This document shows positions 50,327-59,080 of a stretch of DNA of 64,000 nucleotides, piece after piece. Below the pieces are notes generated by a model. That model searched no databases, had not been told where the DNA came from, and saw only the letters and a program-made list of their open reading frames with translations. Source of the DNA: MESE01 sp036675035 (GTDB lineage Bacteria; Pseudomonadota; Gammaproteobacteria; Burkholderiales; Burkholderiaceae_D); the NCBI GenBank assembly GCA_036675035.1, contig JAKFFO010000153.1:1-64000 (forward strand), given 5' to 3'. The position numbers and the translations under genes were made by a program. Position 1 is the first letter of the stretch. Each line of letters opens with the position of its first letter.

Positions 50327-50358
50327 AAGCCCCGCCCGAGAAATCGGATGCGGGGTTT
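50327..50358 (+). promoter_or_regulatory. GNRA-capped hairpin upstream of the SWIB gene
   Basis: GCCCCGC pairs with GCGGGGT, continuing after a 2-nt bulge into CCGA-GAAA-TCGG (50336-50347), a GNRA tetraloop. It is followed by TTTCAAGTTTTT. It lies 39 bp before the SWIB ATG. It may be a Rho-independent terminator of upstream transcription or a 5'-leader attenuator. Confidence 0.6.
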
Positions 50359-50396
50359 CAAGTTTTTGGAATGATTGATTTTTTTTGGAGTATTTG

Positions 50397-50672
50397 ATGG
50401 CTACAGCAGAAAAGAAAGAACGCAAACCGAACGCTGGTTTCATGAAGCCGGTAACCCCGTCCGAAGCGCTGGCGAACATCGTTGGCGCAGAGCCGATGCC
50501 TCGCACCGAAGTAACGAAAAAGGTATGGGAATACATCAAGAAACACGATTTGCAGGATGCGGCAAACCGCCGCATGATCAATGCAGATCCTAAACTGGAA
50601 GCCGTATTCGATGGCAAGAAACAGGTGTCCATGTTTGAAATGACCAAACTGATTTCGAATCATCTGAAATAG
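50397..50672 (+). CDS. SWIB/MDM2 domain protein
   Basis: A 91-residue protein with a single SWIB domain: GFMKPVTPSEALANIVGAEPMPRTEVTKKVWEYIKKHDLQDAANRRMINADPKLEAVFDGKKQVSMFEMTKLISNHLK. Stand-alone SWIB proteins are found in plants, Chlamydiae and several bacteria, where they are thought to act in chromatin or nucleoid compaction. ATG 50397 follows GGAG. Basic N-terminus MATAEKKERKPN suits DNA binding. Role here inferred. Confidence 0.9.
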   Translation: MATAEKKERKPNAGFMKPVTPSEALANIVGAEPMPRTEVTKKVWEYIKKHDLQDAANRRMINADPKLEAVFDGKKQVSMFEMTKLISNHLK

Positions 50673-51005
50673 CCGTCAGTAGGATGCAACGCCTGCCCGG
50701 TATTCTGTGCATCGGAATAGTTCAAATTGCATGGCAGGCGTGATTCGGCAAGAAATCGCATCTGAGGGATACGCAAGGCCGTATCCTGCAGAATCGTTCC
50801 GTTGGCCGTGTGGTCTCGGCAATATTCTCGCACCGAGCAGACTCCGTTATTTGTTCCCGGCGGATGCCTGTGGTTATCCCGCCGTTGCTGCGCGCCTTCA
50901 CACCCTCGTAACGCACGTGAAAAATTATTGTCGGTTTACCGGTATCCAGTACGCACATATCAATGATGGTCGCATGCTGAAACATGCGGCTGAAAAGGAG
51001 CAGGC
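50673..51005. other. intergenic region, no supported gene
   Basis: 333 bp. One plus frame (to 51009) is open and its stop overlaps the next start, but its sequence is Cys/Tyr/Arg-rich and unlike neighbouring proteins, it has no ribosome site, and I do not call it. The end contains AAAAGGAGCAGG, the ribosome site for 51006. Confidence 0.45.
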
Positions 51006-51224
51006 GTGACTGCTGTACGAATCGCCCGGAGAATTGGCAAGGCATTTCTGATTCTGACAATCGGCTTTTTATGTTCCGGCTGTGTCGCCATATCGGTGAC
51101 CACCGGTATCGCCGGCGCCGGCATCGCGGTTGCATCCACTGCGGTTGGCGTGGGCGTTACGGTCGGGTCCGTTGCGGTAAGCGCAACAACGACGGTAGTG
51201 AAGGCAGCGGTTCCAGGCGACTGA
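51006..51224 (+). CDS. small lipoprotein with glycine/alanine-rich tail
   Basis: A 72-residue protein. GTG start with AAAAGGAG upstream. Signal RIGKAFLILTIGFLCSGC, lipobox Cys26. The mature part VAISVTTGIAGAGIAVASTAVGVGVTVGSVAVSATTTVVKAAV is a low-complexity Gly/Ala/Val/Thr stretch that could form a membrane-associated beta or helical segment. Small lipoproteins of this kind occur in many Burkholderiales. Function unknown. Confidence 0.7.
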   Translation: MTAVRIARRIGKAFLILTIGFLCSGCVAISVTTGIAGAGIAVASTAVGVGVTVGSVAVSATTTVVKAAVPGD

Positions 51225-51346
51225 CTTGCCACGTTTGCGGCGCGCCACGGAGCGACCTTCGTCGTTGCGGATATGATGCGCTCTTGGCGCCGAGTGCCGG
51301 ATCCTTTACAGTTCTCGGCAGATAAAAATCAATCATACCCACCTTC

Positions 51347-52246
51347 ATGAATCCCGGATTGACCCCATCCACCGCTTTGCTGCTCACGATTCCGCCGCTT
51401 CTTTGGGCCGGCAATGCCGTGATCGGACGCATGGTGCACGAAATGGTGCCGCCGATGACATTGAATTTCCTGCGATGGGGGATTGCGCTGCTCATCCTGT
51501 TGCCGATGGCGAGTTTCATTTTTCGTCGCGGCAGCGGCCTGTGGGCCGCGTGGCGACGTTTCGCATTGCTCGGATTGCTCGGAATCGGCCTCTATAACTC
51601 GCTTCAATACCTGGCCCTGCAGAGCTCCACACCGATCAACGTGACGCTGGTGGCGGCCAGCATGCCGGTCTGGATGCTGCTCATTGGATGGCTGTTCTTC
51701 GGTGCACGAGTTGCGCGCAAGCAGGCGATTGGCGCGGTGCTGTCGATTGCCGGAGTTTTGCTAGTGCTGAGCCGCGGCGAGTGGCGTCAGCTGCTGGCGA
51801 TGCGTCTGGTGCCGGGCGATGTTTTCATGATACTGGCGACCATCGCCTGGTCCTTTTACAGCTGGCTGTTGACACTCTCGAAGGACCCGGAAAATATCCG
51901 TGGCGACTGGGCCGCATTTCTGCTGGCGCAGGTTGCATTCGGCCTGGTGTGGTCCGGTGCGTTCTCCGCCGGCGAATGGCTGATAACGGATGCGCACATA
52001 GCATGGAGCTGGCCGCTCGCCGCTGCGCTCCTGTATGTTGCAGTCGGACCGGCAATTATCGCGTTTCGTTGCTGGGGCGCCGGCGTGCAGCGAGCGGGGC
52101 CGAGCATCGCGGGATTCTTCAGCAATCTGACGCCGCTTTTTGCAGCCATGCTGTCGTCGGCGTTTCTGGGTGAAATGCCGCATCTCTATCATGCCGCCGC
52201 GTTCGCACTGATTGTGGGCGGTATTGTCTTTTCGTCACGTCACTGA
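51347..52246 (+). CDS. EamA family (DMT superfamily) transporter
   Basis: A 299-residue ten-helix exporter. Seen: PSTALLLTIPPLLWAGNAVIGRMVHEMVPPMTLNFLRWGIALLIL, then LQYLALQSSTPINVTLVAASMPVWMLLIGWLFFGARV (end of repeat 1), and GVQRAGPSIAGFFSNLTPLFAAMLSSAFLGEMP (repeat 2). Substrate not assigned. It is only distantly similar to the DMT transporter at 46034 and is not a recent duplicate by eye. Confidence 0.88.
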   Translation: MNPGLTPSTALLLTIPPLLWAGNAVIGRMVHEMVPPMTLNFLRWGIALLILLPMASFIFRRGSGLWAAWRRFALLGLLGIGLYNSLQYLALQSSTPINVTLVAASMPVWMLLIGWLFFGARVARKQAIGAVLSIAGVLLVLSRGEWRQLLAMRLVPGDVFMILATIAWSFYSWLLTLSKDPENIRGDWAAFLLAQVAFGLVWSGAFSAGEWLITDAHIAWSWPLAAALLYVAVGPAIIAFRCWGAGVQRAGPSIAGFFSNLTPLFAAMLSSAFLGEMPHLYHAAAFALIVGGIVFSSRH

Positions 52247-52412
52247 TCGAGAAGGGCGGCATGTGAATTGCAGCGCCGGCAGAAATTTTTCGCGGCGCTC
52301 AGTACGGCGTGCCGGACTTTCAGACCTTGATGGAAAAGGATAGTATCGGTTTTCAGGACCGGTGCTGACGGCCGATTCGTGATGCATTTTTTACCACAAG
52401 GTTTACCTGCAT

Positions 52413-53030
52413 ATGAATACATCAAGAAGCGAAGCCGAGATTCGCATGCAAAGGCGGGCGACGAGAAAGAGATTGCGCATGGGTTGGGTAATCGTATCGG
52501 CCTGCTGGGTGCTGCTGATGATGAATATGTCGTTTTCGGATCTGAAGTATTCGCTTGAATATCACCTGTATCGCGATCGCGTCGACGCGGCGTACCAGGC
52601 AGAGGTGGCCGCGTACGAGACGAAAAAACAGGAAGCGCAGGCACAGATCCGGTCGCTGCTTGAGGCCGCACGGCGGTATGAGCAGCTTCAGTTTCTGGCA
52701 CTGACTGCCAAGCGGAACGGACGTGCCGCGGGCCGGCAGCCGCAGTCCGAGTACCAGCGTACTCTGGATGAAATTGCCGTGCTTGAGACAACATACGGCA
52801 AGACCACGCTCAGGAAATATCGCGTGGCCGACGACCAGGTGGAGCAGGCGCTGAATAGCGAATTGCAGCAGAACCTGATTGTGCCGCACCTCAGGCAGCC
52901 GCGGCTCACCGCCATCCTGTTTCACATGATAGCCTCGCCGCTCGTCCTGCTGTTTGCGCTCTGGATTTACTTGAAGGGATACCGACGCCTGGGCTGGGTG
53001 CGGCAGATGTTTGGCATGCGCGAGGCTTGA
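52413..53030 (+). CDS. hypothetical two-helix membrane protein with periplasmic coiled coil
   Basis: A 205-residue protein. Cytoplasmic basic N-terminus (RMQRRATRKRLR), TM1 about 24-41 (GWVIVSACWVLLMMNMSF), a ~110-residue charged helical region (YQAEVAAYETKKQEAQAQIRSLLEAARRYEQLQ...) and TM2 near residue 175 (ILFHMIASPLVLLFALWIYL). The topology suggests a periplasmic coiled coil held by two helices. No family recognised. ATG 52413 with AAGG upstream. Confidence 0.65.
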   Translation: MNTSRSEAEIRMQRRATRKRLRMGWVIVSACWVLLMMNMSFSDLKYSLEYHLYRDRVDAAYQAEVAAYETKKQEAQAQIRSLLEAARRYEQLQFLALTAKRNGRAAGRQPQSEYQRTLDEIAVLETTYGKTTLRKYRVADDQVEQALNSELQQNLIVPHLRQPRLTAILFHMIASPLVLLFALWIYLKGYRRLGWVRQMFGMREA

Positions 53031-53102
53031 GCGCAGCTGAATAGTCACTGGTTTGTTTTCCTCGCGCCGGGCACTGCGTTCGATTCGATTCGCGCACCCG
53101 TT

Positions 53103-53489
53103 CTAGTGCAGTTTCTCTGATCGCCTCTCGGGCCCATCGTATTGGCTCGATGACGGGTCCAGCCCCAGCTTGTCGACGATATCTATCCACGTTCTGCGCA
53201 TGTTGAGCACTTCTTGAGGCGGCAGCTCGAAATTGATCCAGCCCAGGCCGCCATGGCGCACCGACAGGAGTGCAGCCTTTGTCATGTGATCGGTCCGGAT
53301 GAAATACGCTGGATTGAATACGACGGTTTCTACCACTGGCGGCTTGTCCGGTATTTTGTCTGCCATTTGCGAGCGAATCCGCGCCAGTCGGGTAATCTGT
53401 TCATCCAGCTGCTGAGCGGTATAGGAAATCGATTCGTTTCCTATCGACAGGTCCACTGTGCCGTCGTCATTCAATTTCGGTGTAAGCAT
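53103..53489 (-). CDS. hypothetical protein
   Basis: A 128-residue soluble protein, MLTPKLNDDGTVDLSIGNESISYTAQQLDEQITRLARIRSQMADKIPDKPPVVETVVFNPAYFIRTD..., with FELPPQEVLNMRRTWIDIVDKLGLD near the C-terminus. ATG 53487-53489 follows GGAAGGAATTACC, so the longer frame to 53654 is unlikely. A helical 'QLDEQITRLARIRSQM' could mediate dimerisation. No domain recognised. Confidence 0.65.
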   Translation of the reverse strand: MLTPKLNDDGTVDLSIGNESISYTAQQLDEQITRLARIRSQMADKIPDKPPVVETVVFNPAYFIRTDHMTKAALLSVRHGGLGWINFELPPQEVLNMRRTWIDIVDKLGLDPSSSQYDGPERRSEKLH

Positions 53490-53797
53490 GATTGGTAATT
53501 CCTTCCGTATGGAACGCGTTGCATGCTGCGAAGAGCCGGGCGCATCGCATGCGGACTGATCCGGCTCAACGCGCAATATCGAGATTTTTAGGCCCGGACA
53601 TTCCGGGACCGGCATCGGTGGGTATGCAAATGCACGGTGCGCGAATACAAACAACGTCTTAGTTTACGCTTCTATTCCGATTGATTCTGCGAGTCGGCAA
53701 TGTTCTGTGCAATCGAGTAAAGGAACGCATCGAAATTTTTATATTTTTATCGAATCCTTGTAATTAAACAAACTCGCGAATTCTCCAATCGATACAC

Positions 53798-53803
53798 TAT
53801 GCT
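53798..53803 (+). promoter_or_regulatory. -10 box for the tRNA-like transcript
   Basis: TATGCT lies 10 bp before the first base of the tRNA-like sequence, the correct distance for a transcription start there. Overlapping TACACT (53793-53798) is another candidate. No good -35 is seen at 16-18 bp. Confidence 0.4.
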
Positions 53804-53813
53804 TAATGATTAC

Positions 53814-53877
53814 GGAGAATAGCGCAGCGGGCGCAGGTCTTTCAGGCCGATCGGTTCGAACCCATTATTCTCCGCCA
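53814..53877 (+). ncRNA. miniature tRNA-like element ending in GCCA
   Basis: A 64-nt sequence with tRNA layout but about 12 nt short. Acceptor GGAGAAT (53814-53820) pairs perfectly with ATTCTCC (53867-53873), then discriminator G and encoded CCA. D-arm: GCGC-AGCGG-GCGC (53822-53834). Anticodon arm: GGTC-TTTCA-GGCC (53836-53848); if the loop is read as seven bases (CTTTCAG) the anticodon would be TTC. T-arm: GG-TTCGAA-CC (53853-53862), the T-loop conserved but the stem short. Ends resemble tRNA-Ser. Either a decayed tRNA or a tRNA-like RNA. Confidence 0.6.
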
Positions 53878-53897
53878 GTTTGCCAGCCTCGCCACCG

Positions 53898-53918
53898 AAA
53901 GGTCGCGGGGCCTTTTTT
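53898..53918 (+). terminator. Rho-independent terminator after the tRNA-like element
   Basis: AAAGGTC (53898-53904) pairs with GGCCTTT (53909-53915) around a GCGG loop, followed by a T-run to 53918. It is 20 bp downstream of the CCA, as expected for a short independent transcript. Confidence 0.75.
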
Positions 53919-54108
53919 ATTTCGCCATACGTTCGTTGAATAACCATCGTTCACACATTGCCATGCATCGCGGAAAGGTAAAGCGGCGGCAAGGAAAGTG
54001 AACCTTCTCCGAAGAATTGGCGTCTCAACAATTCAGGAAATACAAGGTTGACCCAGTTGCTGGAGATGCCGAGTTACCAAACGACCGGGATAATGCCAGG
54101 AGAAAAAA

Positions 54109-54672
54109 GTGCCGATCAAGCTCGCTATCATTACCGGGAGTACCCGGCCGGGTCGCAATGGTGAAGCCGTGGCGCTCTGGACTTACGAAATCGCAAGGCA
54201 ACGCAACGATGTCGACGTCGAACTCGTAGACATCCAGGATTTTGATCTGCCGCTTCTCGATGAACCGGTGCCGCCGTCGATGGGGCAGTACAGTAAACCG
54301 CACACCAAAGTCTGGGCCGCGAAAATAGAGTCGTTCGATGCCTATGTTTTCGTGACGCCGGAATATAACCACGGTACCTCGGGAGCACTGAAGAACGCGA
54401 TCGACTATCTGTATCGTGAATGGAATAACAAGGCGGCGGGATTCGTCGGATACGGCAGCGCCGGTGGAGTACGCGCGGTAGAGCAGTTAAGGCTGGTAAT
54501 GGGTGAATTGCAGGTTGCCGATGTGCGCGCCCAGGTCATGCTGTCGCTGTCTGCCGACTTTGAAAATTTCCGCACGTTCAAACCGGCTCAGCGCCACGAA
54601 GCCGTGGTCAACGATATGATCGATCAGGTGGTTGCGTGGGGCGGGGCGTTGCGGACCTTGCGCAATTCATGA
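54109..54672 (+). CDS. NADPH-dependent FMN reductase family protein
   Basis: A 187-residue flavodoxin-like oxidoreductase. Seen: IKLAIITGSTRPGRNGEAVALW (FMN-phosphate loop), YVFVTPEYNHGTSGALKNAIDYLYREWNNKAAGFVGYGSAGG, the standard ArsH/SsuE-like motif. Reduces FMN, quinones or azo/chromate compounds depending on member. GTG start with AGGAGAAAAA. Stand-alone gene; no sulfonate or arsenic genes nearby, so SsuE or ArsH is not assigned. Confidence 0.9.
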   Translation: MPIKLAIITGSTRPGRNGEAVALWTYEIARQRNDVDVELVDIQDFDLPLLDEPVPPSMGQYSKPHTKVWAAKIESFDAYVFVTPEYNHGTSGALKNAIDYLYREWNNKAAGFVGYGSAGGVRAVEQLRLVMGELQVADVRAQVMLSLSADFENFRTFKPAQRHEAVVNDMIDQVVAWGGALRTLRNS

Positions 54673-54943
54673 GCTCGGAGTGTTCCTGGCAGCCACGCCC
54701 GGTGCGGAGTTTGCCGCCGACCACGGGTGCTCATCTTCCGTCTGGGGACCCCAGACCCGGGGCCGGGCCGGCCGGATCATGTACCGTTGAAAAGAGGGCG
54801 TGCAATCGCATCGCCGTATGCTTTCGGGCTTGCCTTCACCAGTCGCAATGCTGCGCAAGCATATGATTGAAACGATATGCTTCGGTCCGGGTTGACGTTA
54901 CACTTCGCATATTCGAAAACTCCCGGCGTCACGCCTGCTTACA

Positions 54944-56413
54944 ATGTCGAGTCCAACTGCCACTGCCGAAACTGCTCTCCCGCTGGATATGATTATTTTC
55001 GGCGGCGCGGGCGACCTGTCTGTCCGAAAATTATTGCCGGCGCTGTACATGGCTCATTTGCATGGAAATCTGCCGTCCTCCACGCGCATCATCGCCGTCG
55101 GGCGGCACGCCTACGATGGAAACGGCTATATCGAATTCGTGCAGCAGACGTCACAGCCCTTTATTGATCCGAAGAATTTTGAGCCGAAAGCATGGCAGGA
55201 ATTTCTGGCCATGCTCGATTACGTCTGCCTCGACGCCACCGATACCCCCGGGTATGTCGAGTTGGCCAAAGTTTCGCGCCGTGGCGTGGAACGAGCCTTT
55301 TATCTCGCGACCGCCCCCACTCTGTTTACCAGCATCTGCGACAACCTGGCCTCTTGTGGCTTGATCGACAGCGCGAGCCGTGTCGTGCTGGAAAAGCCGC
55401 TTGGACATGATCTGATATCGGCGCAGAAAATCAATGCGTCGGTCGGCAGCCATTTCAGCGAATCGCAAATCTACCGGATCGATCATTATCTCGGCAAGGA
55501 GACGGTACAGAACCTGATGGTGCTTCGCTTCGGAAACGGAATTCTCGAGCCGCTGTGGCGTGCACCGAATATCGTGAGTGTCCAGATTACCGTGGCCGAA
55601 AGTGTCGGTGTCGGCAGCCGCGCCGGCTTCTATAACGAAACCGGCGCCATGCGCGACATGGTGCAGAATCACTTGCTGCAACTGCTGTGCATCATTGCAA
55701 TGGAACCGCCGGTATCACTGGACCCCGACGCGGTGCGCGATGAAAAGCTGAAGGTGCTGCGCTCATTGCGCCGGATGACTCTGGACGACATGGCGCGCGA
55801 CACGGTGCGCGGCCAGTATGTCGGGGGCGCGATAAGTGGCGAGGCGGTCAAGGGTTATCGTGACGAACCGGGTGTGCCGACCGACAGCGCCACCGAGACC
55901 TTCGTTGCGTTGCGTACCTATGTCGATACCTGGCGGTGGGCCAACGTGCCGTTCTTCATCCGAACCGGAAAGCGCATGCAGAAGCGCCTGTCGCAAATCG
56001 TCATTGAATTCGCCAACCCTCCATTTTCGATTTTCCCCGATGCGCCGAGCACCCGCGCCAATCGACTGGTGATTCAGCTGCAACCTGAAGAATCGATTCA
56101 ATTGCAGTTGATGGCCAAACAACCCGGCAGCGGCATGCACATGCTCCCGGTTAATTTGAACCTCGATCTGCAATCGGCGTTCTCACAAAGACGCGCCGAA
56201 GCCTACGAGCGCCTGTTGATCGACGTGGTGCGCGGCAGGCTGACGCATTTCATGCGGCGTGATGAACTGGAAGCTGCATGGGCCTGGGCCGACCCGATAC
56301 TGGACGGATGGAAGGAACTTGGCGAGAGACCTCTCGAATATGCGGCAGGGAGCTGGGGGCCGGATGCATCGGCTGCACTGCTGGCGCGGCAGGGGTTTGC
56401 ATGGGTCGAATAG
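54944..56413 (+). CDS. zwf: glucose-6-phosphate 1-dehydrogenase
   Basis: NADP-dependent enzyme of the oxidative pentose phosphate and Entner-Doudoroff routes. 489 residues. Seen: IIFGGAGDLSVRKLLPALY (dinucleotide fold; the usual GASGDL reads GAGDL here), VVLEKPLGHDL, substrate-binding YRIDHYLGKETVQNLMVLRFGNGILEPLWR with catalytic His/Lys, and AMRDMVQNHLLQLL. C-terminal region complete. No pgl or edd neighbour. A change of Ser to Gly in the 'GxxGDL' loop is within family variation. Confidence 0.95.
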   Translation: MSSPTATAETALPLDMIIFGGAGDLSVRKLLPALYMAHLHGNLPSSTRIIAVGRHAYDGNGYIEFVQQTSQPFIDPKNFEPKAWQEFLAMLDYVCLDATDTPGYVELAKVSRRGVERAFYLATAPTLFTSICDNLASCGLIDSASRVVLEKPLGHDLISAQKINASVGSHFSESQIYRIDHYLGKETVQNLMVLRFGNGILEPLWRAPNIVSVQITVAESVGVGSRAGFYNETGAMRDMVQNHLLQLLCIIAMEPPVSLDPDAVRDEKLKVLRSLRRMTLDDMARDTVRGQYVGGAISGEAVKGYRDEPGVPTDSATETFVALRTYVDTWRWANVPFFIRTGKRMQKRLSQIVIEFANPPFSIFPDAPSTRANRLVIQLQPEESIQLQLMAKQPGSGMHMLPVNLNLDLQSAFSQRRAEAYERLLIDVVRGRLTHFMRRDELEAAWAWADPILDGWKELGERPLEYAAGSWGPDASAALLARQGFAWVE

Positions 56414-56843
56414 ATAGCCGATCCGAAATGCTTGCATGTCGGTAAGTGTCAATCCCGGCATCGGACTACTGGGAGCGTTTAACGCGAAAAGCGTAATCTC
56501 TCGTTGGCCGGACATGGATTTCGTATTCAGGGCTAAAGATTGAACAGGAAGCGGTCCTCGACGCGTGCGCATTCCCACAGCATGTCAATCAGCATTTTCA
56601 GTCAAAAAAATCGATTCATTGATCAACTGCAACGCACGCCGAAAATTCCACGGGATACTGAACAAGAGCAGCGGCATCCGATGCCAAGCGAGTGCTGGTC
56701 ACGTTTTGTCCGCGCAGCAGCATGCCGGCCATGGAGCCCATGCCGGGTAACGGACCGCCCTTGATTTAGTTCGCGTTCGCATGGAACAAGCAAGCATTTT
56801 TCGCATCGGACCAGGCACAATTGATGAGGGAATCTGAGTCGTG
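56414..56843. other. intergenic region, no supported gene
   Basis: 430 bp. Short frames in all directions but none with a good ribosome site and plausible protein. A possible 18-codon frame MEQASIFRIGPGTIDEGI at 56780-56836, just before clsB, is noted but lacks a ribosome site. No clear hairpin terminator for zwf. Confidence 0.45.
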
Positions 56844-58073
56844 ATGCATCGATGGGTCAGTGGAAACAAATTTACTTTACTCGAAAACGGTGAAGCGTTC
56901 TTTCCGCGCGTCTTTGCCGCAATCGCGGGCGCCCGCCGCGAGGTGTTGCTTGAAACCTTTATTTTGTATGACGACAAGGTCGGGCAACAACTGCATGCTG
57001 CATTGCTGGCGGCGGCGCGGCGCGGCGTAAAAATAGATATGACGATAGACGGCTGGGGATCGCCCGACCTTTCCGAAAAATTCATTTCCACGCTTACCGG
57101 TGCCGGCATACGAGTGCATGTATTCGATCCGGGGCCGCGGCCCTTTCGCCGCATTAATTATTTCCGACGTCTTCATCGCAAACTGGTCGTGGTGGATGGC
57201 GCGCGAGCGTTTGTCGGCGGCATTAACTATTCAGCCGATCATCTGGCCGACTTTGGCCCGGAAGCCAAACAGGATTATGCAGTCGAGGTGGAAGGCCCGA
57301 TCGTCGCACAGATCGAACGCTTCATGCACGCGGCGCTCGCGGAGGAGAAGCCTGACCGCCGCTGGTTTCGCCGCCGGGCCGCGGAGCCGGTAGCGGAATC
57401 GCAGGCGGCAGCAGGCAATGCTGACGCGATGTTCGTGTGGCGCGACAACATACAGCACAGGAATGCGATCGAACGCCAATATCGTCTGGCAATCCGGCTT
57501 GCGCGCAGGCGGGTGATCATAGCGAATGCATATTTTTTTCCAGGATATCGGTTTTTGCGGGACTTGCGCCGAGCGGCACGCCGCGGTGTGGAAGTGTCGC
57601 TGATTTTGCAAGGCAATCCCGATATGCCGATTGTTCAGATGGCGGCGGCCATGCTTTATCCGCATTTGTTGCGCGACGGCGTGCGCATCTATGAATATTG
57701 CGATCGTCCGCTGCATGGGAAGGTGGCGCTGGCCGACGATGAGTGGGCGACTGTCGGCTCCAGCAACCTTGATCCGCTCAGCCTTTCACTCAATCTTGAA
57801 GCCAATGTAATGATCCGCAGCCGTGACTTCAATCGTCAGCTGAATGAAAACCTGCAGCGGCTGATTGCGAACAGTTGCAAGAAAATCGAAGCGTCGGATT
57901 TGCACGAGTCGCGGACATGGCAACAGGTGCGCAGCGTATTCCTGTTTCATTTTTTGCGGCGCTTTCCGGCCTGGGCAGGCTGGTTGCCGGCGCATGTACC
58001 GAGGCTCGCATCATTTCCCCGATCCGAAATTCCTGATAGCGCGGACCGCTTGAACGACACGGCGGTTTCATGA
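56844..58073 (+). CDS. clsB: cardiolipin synthase B (phospholipase D-like)
   Basis: A 409-residue PLD-superfamily enzyme condensing phosphatidylglycerol (or glycerol donors) to cardiolipin. Two HKD motifs: RLHRKLVVVDGARAFVGGIN (His111) and LHGKVALADDEWATVGSSNLD (His291). No N-terminal membrane helices, as in ClsB/ClsC. NKFTLLENGEAFFPRVFAAI is the ClsB opening. GTG 56841 directly precedes ATG 56844 and could be used. The TGA overlaps the start of the next gene. Arrangement with a YbhN homologue downstream matches E. coli clsB-ybhN. Confidence 0.92.
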   Translation: MHRWVSGNKFTLLENGEAFFPRVFAAIAGARREVLLETFILYDDKVGQQLHAALLAAARRGVKIDMTIDGWGSPDLSEKFISTLTGAGIRVHVFDPGPRPFRRINYFRRLHRKLVVVDGARAFVGGINYSADHLADFGPEAKQDYAVEVEGPIVAQIERFMHAALAEEKPDRRWFRRRAAEPVAESQAAAGNADAMFVWRDNIQHRNAIERQYRLAIRLARRRVIIANAYFFPGYRFLRDLRRAARRGVEVSLILQGNPDMPIVQMAAAMLYPHLLRDGVRIYEYCDRPLHGKVALADDEWATVGSSNLDPLSLSLNLEANVMIRSRDFNRQLNENLQRLIANSCKKIEASDLHESRTWQQVRSVFLFHFLRRFPAWAGWLPAHVPRLASFPRSEIPDSADRLNDTAVS

Positions 58074-59080
58074 ACGCGAATCTGCAGCGAAAACATCTTC
58101 CGCCTTCCGGAGCGGCGAGCTCGCCGCCAAAAAGCGGCTTCAGGTCCAAGCCCTGGTGGCCGTGGTTAAAGCGGCTGTTCACTTTCGCATTCTTTGCCGC
58201 GGTCGCCTATCTTCTGATTAGCCAGGCGCGCTCGGTCGAGTGGGACAAGGTGCTCGCATCGATACGCGAACGGCCGGTCGCAGGGGTGTTGATCGCCGCA
58301 GCACTTGCCGCAGGCAGCCATGCACTGTACAGCTGCTTCGATCTGCTCGGGCGACACATTACCGGGCACCGCATGGGCACCGGAGAGGTAATGACGGTGA
58401 CCTTCGTCAGCTATGCATTCAACCTGAATCTCGGCTCGCTGGTAGGGGGTGTTGCATTTCGCTATCGGCTTTATTCACGGCATGGCCTCGATGCCGAAAC
58501 CATCACGCGCATTCTATTCATGAGCATGGTGACCAACTGGCTGGGTTATGTCTTGCTTGCCGGGCTTTCCTTCTGGTGGTCGCCAATTGCGCCGCCGCCC
58601 GACTGGAAAATTGATGCGTTCGGACTGGATATTCTCGGCATGGCGCTGTTTGCGGTGGCGCTCGCGTATCTTCTGGTGTGTGCGCTGGCGCGCCGGAGAA
58701 CCTGGACATTCCGGGGACATGATCTCACGCTGCCATCGTTGCGTCTTGCGTTGGTGCAGCTCACGATGTCGGTCACGAACTGGCTGCTCATTGCGGGCAC
58801 GGTGTACATATTACTGGAACAAAAGATCGAATTTCCGACAGTGCTCGGCGTCATGCTCATCGCCGCAATTGCGGGCGTTCTCACCCATGTCCCGGCCGGC
58901 CTCGGAGTGCTTGAAGCCGTGTTCGTTGCCTTGTTGTCGCACCGGGTCCCGGTAAATGAGCTGCTGGCCGCGCTGCTTACCTATCGTGCGATCTATTATC
59001 TCGCGCCGCTGGTGATGGCGACCGTTGTTTACCTGCTGGTGGAAGTGAAAACCAATAAAGCCGGCAGTTCCGATGCATGA
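58070..59080 (+). CDS. ybhN: YbhN-like lysylphosphatidylglycerol synthase TM-region protein
   Basis: A 336-residue inner-membrane protein with about eight helices of the UPF0104/LPG_synthase_TM family. Seen: FTFAFFAAVAYLLISQARSVEWDKVLASIRERP, NLNLGSLVGGVAFRYRLYSRHGLDAETITRILF ('G-G-x-x-x-R-x-R-x-Y' family motif) and LTHVPAGLGVLEAVFVALLSHRVP. It lacks the catalytic domain of MprF. Its ATG overlaps the clsB stop (ATGA), so it is cotranslated and probably acts on the same phospholipids, perhaps in transbilayer movement (inference). Confidence 0.9.
   Translation: MNANLQRKHLPPSGAASSPPKSGFRSKPWWPWLKRLFTFAFFAAVAYLLISQARSVEWDKVLASIRERPVAGVLIAAALAAGSHALYSCFDLLGRHITGHRMGTGEVMTVTFVSYAFNLNLGSLVGGVAFRYRLYSRHGLDAETITRILFMSMVTNWLGYVLLAGLSFWWSPIAPPPDWKIDAFGLDILGMALFAVALAYLLVCALARRRTWTFRGHDLTLPSLRLALVQLTMSVTNWLLIAGTVYILLEQKIEFPTVLGVMLIAAIAGVLTHVPAGLGVLEAVFVALLSHRVPVNELLAALLTYRAIYYLAPLVMATVVYLLVEVKTNKAGSSDA

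Larger units (their letters stand above)
53490..54108. other. intergenic region with tRNA-like element
   Basis: 619 bp with no supported protein gene. AT-rich at 53700-53800, then a 64-nt tRNA-like sequence (53814-53877) with a -10 box and a terminator, all listed separately. The last 30 bp hold AGGAG for the FMN reductase gene at 54109. Confidence 0.5.

Noticed and set aside
50707..51009. Plus-strand open frame of 100 codons ending over the next start
   Set aside because: Composition unlike neighbouring proteins and no ribosome site; left as intergenic.
56780..56836. 18-codon leader-peptide-like frame before clsB
   Set aside because: No ribosome site, no run of regulatory codons and no paired attenuator hairpin.
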